Position numbers and translations under genes: made by a program. The notes below the pieces were generated by a model. The model saw only the letters and a program-made list of their open reading frames with translations, did not search any database and was not told the DNA's origin. From Flavobacteriales bacterium (GTDB lineage Bacteria; Bacteroidota; Bacteroidia; Flavobacteriales; UBA7312): DNA of 5,975 nt. Positions 1-5,755 of this stretch are shown in pieces. The stretch spans positions 1 to 5,975 of the forward strand of contig PKDP01000106.1 in NCBI GenBank assembly GCA_002862585.1, in the 5' to 3' direction. Each line of letters begins with the position of its first letter. Positions within the stretch are counted from its first letter, which is position 1.

Positions 1-416
1 TTTTTAATTTTTTCTTCATCCTTGCCCTGAACTATAAAATCGATATCTCCAATCATTCGCTCTCCGATATCTTCAAAAATATTAGATAGTAAAAGCGCAG
101 TTCCCTTCAAAAAAATATGTTTAATATTATTTTTATAAAGTAATTCTGAAAGCTCTTTTGCCTCAGACAATAAAACGGTATTTCTAGTTTTATTAATAGA
201 GTAGATGTTTTTTATATAGTCTATAAAATCATCTGGAAATAGGTGAGAATGATTCTTTTTATTAATATTAAAATAAAGAGCCGGTAGCATCAGATGGCTA
301 CTAGCTAGTTTTATTAAATTTTCAAAATTAATGGAGTTAATATCAATGCCGTTCAGAATTTCACTTTCTGCACGATAAAGAATATTTACCATAAATTTTT
401 CCTCAGGACTAATCAT
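1..416 (-). CDS. Nucleotidyltransferase-family protein (PF14907-like), N-terminal part
   Basis: This open frame runs from an ATG at 416 to the left edge without a stop, giving 138 N-terminal residues; the C-terminus lies outside. I read an alpha-helical N-terminal region, then the motif FLKGTALL (about residues 102-109), then R120-M-I-G-D124-I-D126-F-I-V. The hydrophobic-LKG element followed by R-x-x-x-D-I-D-hydrophobic is the signature of the uncharacterised nucleotidyltransferase family PF14907 (NTP_transf_5); D124 and D126 would be the metal-binding Asp pair of the polymerase-beta-like fold. In known biology this family occurs near RiPP/lasso-peptide and exopolysaccharide genes, but its substrate is mostly unknown. 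The ATG overlaps the stop of the preceding 79-residue gene by 8 nt (ATGATTAG), suggesting translational coupling. An alternative start at Met9 (392) follows a GAGGAA purine tract, so the exact start is uncertain. Family call fairly sure; substrate unknown. Confidence 0.8.
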   Translation of the reverse strand, partial: MISPEEKFMVNILYRAESEILNGIDINSINFENLIKLASSHLMLPALYFNINKKNHSHLFPDDFIDYIKNIYSINKTRNTVLLSEAKELSELLYKNNIKHIFLKGTALLLSNIFEDIGERMIGDIDFIVQGKDEEKIK

Positions 417-648
417 CCCAACCGGGTGGGTTTGGAGGGGTTTCACTACCCATGTCCGAGCTACCATCAGGATTACTACCACCTCCAGGGTTAGGAGAAG
501 CAGACTGAGCTTGCGCCATTTTTGGATTTAGTATTATAAAAGTTCCGAAAGCAGTAAGTGCTGCATACTTCCCCATTTTTTTAATAGCTTCCTCCCTTGT
601 AATTCCAGAAGGAGCGTTTTCAGCTTTATCGTGAGATTTTTTGTTCAT
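409..648 (-). CDS. Small exported protein with Pro/Gly/Asp-rich tail, 79 aa
   Basis: I do not recognise a named family. Residues 1-27 are hydrophilic and basic and include T17-R-E-E-A-I-K-K, which resembles a twin-arginine motif with the second Arg replaced by Glu. Residues 28-40 are hydrophobic, and A45-Q-A47 followed by Q48 looks like a signal peptidase I site. The mature part would be only about 32 residues: it has no Cys, is rich in Pro, Gly, Ser and Asp, and carries three N-P-x-G tetrads (residues 53-56, 59-62, 73-76) before the ending G-W-D-D. The gene starts 3 nt after the stop of the T9SS-protein gene and its own stop overlaps the nucleotidyltransferase start, so it sits firmly in the operon. 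It could be a small periplasmic or surface component, a membrane-anchored peptide if the hydrophobic segment is not cleaved, or a precursor peptide modified by neighbouring enzymes. Tight packing and the sensible signal architecture argue that it is a real gene. Confidence 0.8.
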   Translation of the reverse strand: MNKKSHDKAENAPSGITREEAIKKMGKYAALTAFGTFIILNPKMAQAQSASPNPGGGSNPDGSSDMGSETPPNPPGWDD

Positions 649-651
649 ATT

Positions 652-2217
652 TTACTTTTTAATAACAATCTTCTTGGTTACAATAACATTTTCAGATTCT
701 AATTTGATGACATAAACTCCCGTTGCAAATCCTTCCGTCGAAACTGTTTCTCGGTTACTGTTGTTTGCTAAAGTTTTTTGTAGCACTTGTTGACCTAAAA
801 TGTTATATAGTCTTAAGTTTGTTTGATTTGACTGAAATGCCAAGCCTTCAATAGTAATAAAATTACTTGAATCTAACTTATAAGCATTTAAATGATTGGT
901 TTGCATATCATCTTCAGTTGAAAAAGTAGTTTGAGTCAAATGAAGATAGAATCTACCTACTTCGCTTAAATTGATTTCTGGGATTAACTCAAAGTCTTGT
1001 TGGTTTAAAAGAGTCATGGTTCCCAGTTGATTATCTTCTAAATAAACATTTGTGCCTTCATAAATACCATTAGTATGTATACTTACTCTGAATCCGTCTG
1101 CAGCCTCTCTATTAATTACAAGAGGAATTACGACATCATCAATACTTTCGAGTCCCATTGCATTAATAGCTAATCCGACTCCTTCATCCTCTTCTACTAA
1201 TCTTGATATTAAAGCTGCTTGTTGGTTAAAATGTCCAGCGTCATAGCCTGGGTCTAATCCTAAATTAAGCCCGTCTTGAAAATAGAATTTCGTTTGATCA
1301 ATTTCTGTATCTCCTTGGCTAATGCTAAGAATTAACTCATGAGAGTCTTGCATAATCCTTCCAAGAATTAAATCATCCCCTCCTACAATAGTTCTCATAG
1401 CTGTTGTAAAGGAAATATCATCATAGCTAGTATTATCCGATGCCACCATAAATGCTTGTCCTGGTGCAAGACGAAGTGCAGCACTCGTATTATTATAAAC
1501 GGTATATCCTGATCCGTCTGCATCATAGCCATATATAGCTTCATAAGAATCGTCAAGCTTATCACTATTAACCGTTAAAAAATTGTATGAACTATCTGCA
1601 TTTGCATTTCCTTGAATGTATGATGGGAAAGGATTTGCTACCAAATTCCATCGTGTGCCTGCCCCTGAATTTGCAGCATCATTATTAGTAATTCCCCATG
1701 TTTGATTTGTAGCAGCAGGACTTCCTGTAAAAGAAAGTATCCCAGTTCCATTAGCAATAGTACCCATTTGATAGCCCATGCCAAGAGGAAAAGTAACTTC
1801 TCCCCAATCGTTTACAAAGTCAGAACTAGTATAATTTGTCCAAGTATTGCCCCAATTTGAATAGTTCCCTATCGCGTAAGTGTTACCATTAGTGGCTAAA
1901 GTCGAGGCGTTTGCAGAAACAAATGAATTAATAGATTGGCCGCTTACAGGAGAACCAATTAAATCCCACTCATTAGTCCCTACAGAATTGACATATCTAT
2001 TGTAGGTAATGTTTCCAGTAACAGAACCACCAATTATAATCGATGAAAACTCGTCAGAATCTGAGTTTAAGGTAAAGCTTCCAGCGTTTGAAAAATTTCC
2101 ACTCATGGTCACAGAACCTGTTTTTTCAATTGTAAAACTTTTGCCAGAGGCAACCGTGATGTTTTGAGCATTTGTCAAAAAGGAGACAAAACATAGTAAT
2201 AGTGTAAGCTTTTTCAT
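652..2217 (-). CDS. Secreted protein with T9SS type A sorting domain, 521 aa
   Basis: A Sec signal peptide covers residues 1-17 (M-K-K, a Leu/Phe-rich core, then T-N-A before Gln18). The mature N-terminus is a Ser/Thr/Gly/Asn-rich beta-type sequence. Two related motifs, W84-D-L-I-G-S-P and W190-N-L-V-A-N-P-F-P, mark an apparently duplicated module that is common in flavobacterial secreted proteins of unknown function. The last ~85 residues form a T9SS type A C-terminal domain: L470-Y-N-I-L-G-Q-Q-V, then G500-V-Y-V-I-K-L, ending in a Lys/Ile-rich V-T-K-K-I-V-I-K-K. In known T9SS biology this domain directs the protein from the periplasm through the outer membrane and is removed, usually with surface attachment or release. 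No catalytic domain is recognisable, so a structural or adhesive surface role is an inference. Its ATG is 6 nt after the stop of the S74 fibre gene, with no Shine-Dalgarno, as is common in Bacteroidota. Confidence 0.93.
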   Translation of the reverse strand: MKKLTLLLCFVSFLTNAQNITVASGKSFTIEKTGSVTMSGNFSNAGSFTLNSDSDEFSSIIIGGSVTGNITYNRYVNSVGTNEWDLIGSPVSGQSINSFVSANASTLATNGNTYAIGNYSNWGNTWTNYTSSDFVNDWGEVTFPLGMGYQMGTIANGTGILSFTGSPAATNQTWGITNNDAANSGAGTRWNLVANPFPSYIQGNANADSSYNFLTVNSDKLDDSYEAIYGYDADGSGYTVYNNTSAALRLAPGQAFMVASDNTSYDDISFTTAMRTIVGGDDLILGRIMQDSHELILSISQGDTEIDQTKFYFQDGLNLGLDPGYDAGHFNQQAALISRLVEEDEGVGLAINAMGLESIDDVVIPLVINREAADGFRVSIHTNGIYEGTNVYLEDNQLGTMTLLNQQDFELIPEINLSEVGRFYLHLTQTTFSTEDDMQTNHLNAYKLDSSNFITIEGLAFQSNQTNLRLYNILGQQVLQKTLANNSNRETVSTEGFATGVYVIKLESENVIVTKKIVIKK

Positions 2218-2223
2218 GGTCTG

Positions 2224-3405
2224 TTATTTATCAGATATTAATTTTTCAACCAAATTTTCTAATCTTGATATTTTATCGTCTTGTTCTTTAAGTGCATTTA
2301 TAAGCACAGGTACAAGCCCTTGATAGTTTACCGCCAACATATCTTTATCATCGGTTGTAACGAGTTCTGGAAATACTTTTTGAATATCTTGTGCCAGTAC
2401 GCCAATTTTTTGTTTGCCGTCTTTTTTCATTGTGTAACTCTTCCCATCAATAAGCAGTAGTTTGGCAAGTGTAGAGCCTAGTGATACGATATTTGCTTTA
2501 AGTCTTGCGTCAGATGATACTACAACATCTCCACCTATTGTCATATTTCCAGTAAAACTACCTTCTCCTGCGTACACTTTAGCTCCAGAATCTTCTCCCA
2601 TGTATACTGCGGTTACATCGTCATTTCCAAGAACGACAGAATTATCATATTGCCCAGTAGCCTCATATCCAATAACTGTTTGATTAGTAGCACTAGCAGC
2701 ACTTGCATTTGCGTTATAACCAATTGCAGTATTATTAGCCCCTGTAGTGTTAACATATAACGAATTATACCCAAATGCAGTATTAAAACTCCCTGTAAGA
2801 TTACTGTATAAAGACATGGATCCATCTGCAGTATTATAATTTCCTGTTGTATTTAACCGTAAAGCATTATATCCAGTTGCTGTGATGTCTTTCCCTGAAG
2901 TGTTATTTCTAATAGCCCAAGTACCAGTTGCTGTATTCCTGCTCCCTGAGTTGTTTGCTGATAAAGCTTGATACCCCACTGCGGTATTGTAGTTCCCAGA
3001 GCTATTAGATCGTAAAGCCTGATACCCCACTGCAGTATGGCTATTCGAAGTGGTGTTCGTTTCCATAGATCGATTACCAATTGCTGTAATCCCGGTTCCA
3101 GTAGTGTTATTTTTCAAAACCCCATACCCGACTGCAATATTATGCTCCCCTTCGGTATTATCTTCTAAAGCCAGGTCACCAATTGCAGTATTATATTCCC
3201 CTGTGGTATTGGATGTTAGAGATTTATGTCCAAATGCACTATTCGCCCTACCTTCAGTATTAGATTTTAGAGATTGATATCCAAATGCGCTGTTCCAGTA
3301 GCCTGTAGTATTGGAATTCAGAGATTCTGTTCCAGTATTAGTATTTGTCTGGGCATTGACTGTAAACGCAATAGTTACTGCTAAAAGTGTAAATAATTTT
3401 TTCAT
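2224..3405 (-). CDS. Secreted YadA-head-like repeat fibre with C-terminal peptidase S74 chaperone domain, 393 aa
   Basis: The start at 3405 is chosen because it begins a classic signal peptide (M-K-K-L-F-T-L-L..., cleavage after V-N-A18, mature Gln19). The frame stays open 47 codons further upstream only because it crosses the low-complexity end of the Wzc gene. Residues 28-231 are twelve consecutive 17-residue repeats with consensus [S/A]-L-x-x-N-T-T-G-x-x-N-T-A-x-G-Y-x, typical of trimeric YadA-head/beta-roll fibres; two degenerate units follow to about 263. The C-terminus is a peptidase S74 (PF13884) intramolecular chaperone: S298-D-A-R-L-K303, then G335-V-L-A-Q-D and F345-P-E-L-V, with a coiled-coil-like helix at 364-391. 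In phage tailspikes this domain drives trimer folding and then cuts itself off before the Asp after the catalytic Ser; Ser and Lys are spaced five apart there too, as here. Annotation pipelines usually call this a tail fiber domain-containing protein. A surface fibre or adhesin tied to the polysaccharide is inferred. It has no T9SS domain. Confidence 0.92.
   Translation of the reverse strand: MKKLFTLLAVTIAFTVNAQTNTNTGTESLNSNTTGYWNSAFGYQSLKSNTEGRANSAFGHKSLTSNTTGEYNTAIGDLALEDNTEGEHNIAVGYGVLKNNTTGTGITAIGNRSMETNTTSNSHTAVGYQALRSNSSGNYNTAVGYQALSANNSGSRNTATGTWAIRNNTSGKDITATGYNALRLNTTGNYNTADGSMSLYSNLTGSFNTAFGYNSLYVNTTGANNTAIGYNANASAASATNQTVIGYEATGQYDNSVVLGNDDVTAVYMGEDSGAKVYAGEGSFTGNMTIGGDVVVSSDARLKANIVSLGSTLAKLLLIDGKSYTMKKDGKQKIGVLAQDIQKVFPELVTTDDKDMLAVNYQGLVPVLINALKEQDDKISRLENLVEKLISDK
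2713..3324 (-). repeat. Array of twelve 51-bp (17-codon) repeats within the fibre gene
   Basis: Translated, the block divides exactly into twelve 17-residue units with no insertions or deletions (612 bp = 12 x 51). Most units differ at the DNA level, but some neighbours are nearly identical: the 13-base string gataccccactgc occurs at 2970-2982 and again at 3021-3033, exactly 51 bp apart, inside a longer matching stretch. Such a block could gain or lose whole units by recombination without a frameshift. Two more degenerate units continue to about 2617. Confidence 0.92.
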
Positions 3406-3451
3406 AGAAAATAGTTTATAAGTGTTTGTTTTTAAAATTAAAGGAGTTGTT
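3406..3451. other. 46-bp spacer between the Wzc-like gene and the fibre gene
   Basis: This is the longest non-coding stretch in the window. Read on the minus strand it is AT-rich. I see no convincing Bacteroidota promoter (TTTG ... TAnnTTTG), no inverted repeat that would make a terminator, and no Shine-Dalgarno close to the fibre ATG at 3405. It is most likely an intra-operon leader; a weak internal promoter cannot be excluded. Confidence 0.5.
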
Positions 3452-5755
3452 TTATGTGGTTCCATATCCGTATCCATATCCGTATCCGTATCCGTATCCG
3501 TATTTATCAATAAATTTATCAGGTTTGGTGTCATCAGTAATAACATAGCCTATATTTTTTGGCTTGTATTTTTCATTATATTCTAATAGAAAATTTACTA
3601 ACTTTTTGGATGAGAAATGCTTTCTAAAAACATGAATAACAAAGTCTGACTTTTCAGATAATTTTAGAGTATCAACCATCATCATCACTGGCGCAGTGTC
3701 AAAAATCACATAATCATATTTTTGCTTTAGATAAGATATTAATCTATCAAATTTATCATGCTCAAAAACATTATGACCAAAACTATTTATTCCAACAAAA
3801 AGGGTGTCTAGTTGATTTTCATTTATTTTATATTGTTCAAAAAGCTCTTTAAAATCATTCTCATCATCATAAATAATATCTGTGAGCCCTTTTGACTTAA
3901 ATTTGACATTTTTATTGTCAAATAATTTTGATAAATCAGGATTTCCTAAATCAGTTCCAATAAGAATTACCTTATTGCCTGTTTTTGCTAAAAAATTTGA
4001 AAAATTATAGGCAGTATATGTTTTTCCTTCATTTTTAACACATGAAGTAACCATGATTGTCAATCCATCTTTGGATTTAGGAATTACCATATTAATATTA
4101 TGGTAAATTCTTTTCATAAGTTCATATTGTATTGATTTAACTTCCTTAGAGGTCTTATCTTTTGTTAATTTTATTACCCCTAAGAAATCAATTTCTTGAA
4201 GTTTTAGTTTTAAATATTCTATATCAACATAAAATGCTCTGAGAAAAAATAAACTTAATGTAAAACCAACTGGAAGAATAAATCCAGCAAATAAAAACAT
4301 AGCAAAAGTTTTTTTCGAGCTAGTTTTAGAAATTACGGAATAATCAACTTCATTAATCAATTTTATATTTGGTTCTAAGGAAGATAAGTTGATTAACGCT
4401 TCTTCTTTTTTCTGGGATAAATACGAATACAAATTATTTACAAGTAAAAGATCTTTTTCTAGATTACTTAACTCAGCTTCCCTAAGGGGGATGACTCCAA
4501 TCGTTGAATTACTTTTTTGTTTAAATTCATCATATTTATTAAATTTCATTTTTAACTTATTGATATAAATATTTAAACTATTAAGGATATTTAATCTTAA
4601 ATCAACCAATTGATTTTGTGATTGTATAACAAGTGGATTCTTTTCTGTAGCTTCAACTAGTAAATTATTCTTTTCTAAAATAATTTTGTTAAACTGAGAA
4701 ACCATTTGATTTATATTCTCATTTTCAATGCCAATTTCAGTTGGTAATAGATCAAATGACTTTTGTTTTTCAACTTCATTTATTAACTTGAGTGAAAGTT
4801 CACTTTGTAATGAGTTATTAAATATTTTTTGTTCAATGTCGTTTATATTACTTAATGCTGAACTGGTCTGAGCCCCAGGTAAATAGACACCATTTTTGAT
4901 TTTAAATTTAGAAATTACAGAATTCAATGAATCAATTTTTAGTTTTAAATCGAATAACCTCTTGTCAATAAAATTAATTGATAGTTCATATACATTTTTT
5001 TTCTCATTAACATTGTTTTCTGTTATTTCATCAACTATACCACTTAATATTTGAGAGTTTAGTTCTTGGTTAGGACCAGAATATGAAATTCCATATACAT
5101 TTGATTTTTTTGGCTGATTAACACTGTAATTTGTTTTTAATTCATTTATCGTTTGATTGACAGTAAATTGATCAATGATATAGGTGCCCTGAATTATATT
5201 ATTTAAGATTTTTGTCTTGTACTTAAATATTGAATTTTCAATTATACTTTCTTTTTTGGAAAATGAAAATGTATTGTCATTTATCTTAATAATTACATTT
5301 TCTTTTTGATATTTAATGATGCATTGTTTTTGAAAGGATTCATCCTTAAAAACAATTTCAAATGGTAATGATTCTTTTGTTAATACCTTATTTGATTTCC
5401 AAGTATGTTTTTTTTTAAACCTATAATTAAGACCTAAATTCTCTACTACTTGTTTTAATATCAATGTTGATTTAAAGATACTGGCATGATCCTCACTTTC
5501 AAGTTTATTATTATATAAAAACTGATATTCATTGTTATTGATAAAGGATGAAGGATCTGATTGATCTTCATTAACTATTATTGTTGCATTTGTTTGAAAT
5601 ACATCTGATCGTTGATAATTAAATGCAATTCCAATAGTCGAGAATATAACTATAGAAGTAATAATTATCCATCTATGAGATAATACGGCAAAAAACAATG
5701 CCATGATATCTATAGCATCTTCTTCTTGTTGTATTTGTGGATTATTAGGATTCAT
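3452..5755 (-). CDS. wzc: Wzc-like polysaccharide co-polymerase with BY-kinase-type cytoplasmic domain, 767 aa
   Basis: Inner-membrane protein that, in this family, partners the outer-membrane Wza channel and controls polymerisation and export of capsule or exopolysaccharide through cycles of tyrosine autophosphorylation. Order: Wzz-like N-terminus with a first membrane helix at about 28-46; a large helical periplasmic region; GNVR segment at about 420-505 (P423-L-R-E-A-E-L-S-N-L); second membrane helix at about 483-505; cytoplasmic P-loop domain. Walker A is C572-V-K-N-E-G-K578-T; Walker B is V683-I-F-D686-T-A-P; the tail is (Tyr-Gly)7 at 752-765. The Walker A' region reads I-L-I-G600-T-D602-L-G604: compared with the classical D-x-D-x-R, the first Asp and the Arg are both Gly. 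The usual proline-rich stretch before the second helix is also missing (K-T-S-S-K-K). Its ATG shares one base with the Wza stop (TAATG), indicating coupling. Length fits the family. Kinase activity is uncertain given the Walker A' changes. Confidence 0.95.
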   Translation of the reverse strand: MNPNNPQIQQEEDAIDIMALFFAVLSHRWIIITSIVIFSTIGIAFNYQRSDVFQTNATIIVNEDQSDPSSFINNNEYQFLYNNKLESEDHASIFKSTLILKQVVENLGLNYRFKKKHTWKSNKVLTKESLPFEIVFKDESFQKQCIIKYQKENVIIKINDNTFSFSKKESIIENSIFKYKTKILNNIIQGTYIIDQFTVNQTINELKTNYSVNQPKKSNVYGISYSGPNQELNSQILSGIVDEITENNVNEKKNVYELSINFIDKRLFDLKLKIDSLNSVISKFKIKNGVYLPGAQTSSALSNINDIEQKIFNNSLQSELSLKLINEVEKQKSFDLLPTEIGIENENINQMVSQFNKIILEKNNLLVEATEKNPLVIQSQNQLVDLRLNILNSLNIYINKLKMKFNKYDEFKQKSNSTIGVIPLREAELSNLEKDLLLVNNLYSYLSQKKEEALINLSSLEPNIKLINEVDYSVISKTSSKKTFAMFLFAGFILPVGFTLSLFFLRAFYVDIEYLKLKLQEIDFLGVIKLTKDKTSKEVKSIQYELMKRIYHNINMVIPKSKDGLTIMVTSCVKNEGKTYTAYNFSNFLAKTGNKVILIGTDLGNPDLSKLFDNKNVKFKSKGLTDIIYDDENDFKELFEQYKINENQLDTLFVGINSFGHNVFEHDKFDRLISYLKQKYDYVIFDTAPVMMMVDTLKLSEKSDFVIHVFRKHFSSKKLVNFLLEYNEKYKPKNIGYVITDDTKPDKFIDKYGYGYGYGYGYGYGTT
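3461..3502 (-). repeat. Hexanucleotide tandem repeat encoding (Tyr-Gly)x7 at the Wzc C-terminus
   Basis: Seven head-to-tail copies of tcc(g/a)ta on the plus strand, read as TA(C/T)GGA on the coding strand, encode residues 752-765 as seven Tyr-Gly dipeptides, followed by Thr-Thr and the stop. Units 1 and 3 from the low-coordinate end use the tat codon for Tyr; the four units at the high-coordinate end are identical. Because the unit is six bases, slippage would add or remove Tyr-Gly pairs without changing frame. It corresponds to the tyrosine-rich tail that BY-kinases phosphorylate. Confidence 0.95.

Noticed and set aside
2462..2683. Plus-strand open frame of 73 codons
   Set aside because: It lies antisense inside the S74 half of the fibre gene, has no recognisable domain, and the real frame carries clear family motifs.
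2613..2825. Minus-strand open frame of 70 codons in another frame
   Set aside because: Its Leu/Ile-rich repetitive translation is the frame-shifted shadow of the 51-bp repeats of the fibre gene.
2853..3080. Minus-strand open frame of 75 codons in another frame
   Set aside because: Also a frame-shifted shadow of the 51-bp repeat array.
3050..3277. Plus-strand open frame of 75 codons
   Set aside because: Antisense to the repeat array; its openness follows from the periodic composition of the repeats.
2713..3324. Regularly spaced repeats that could suggest a CRISPR array
   Set aside because: The period is a constant 51 bp, the units are coding and diverge throughout with no invariant repeat plus unique spacer, and the translation is a perfect protein repeat.
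2224..3405. Prophage remnant suggested by the tail-fibre-type S74 domain
   Set aside because: The protein has a Sec signal peptide and sits in a polysaccharide export operon with no phage structural, integrase or lysis genes visible.
3406..3451. Promoter or terminator in the spacer between Wzc and the fibre gene
   Set aside because: I found no TTTG/TAnnTTTG pair at suitable spacing and no inverted repeat with a T-run.
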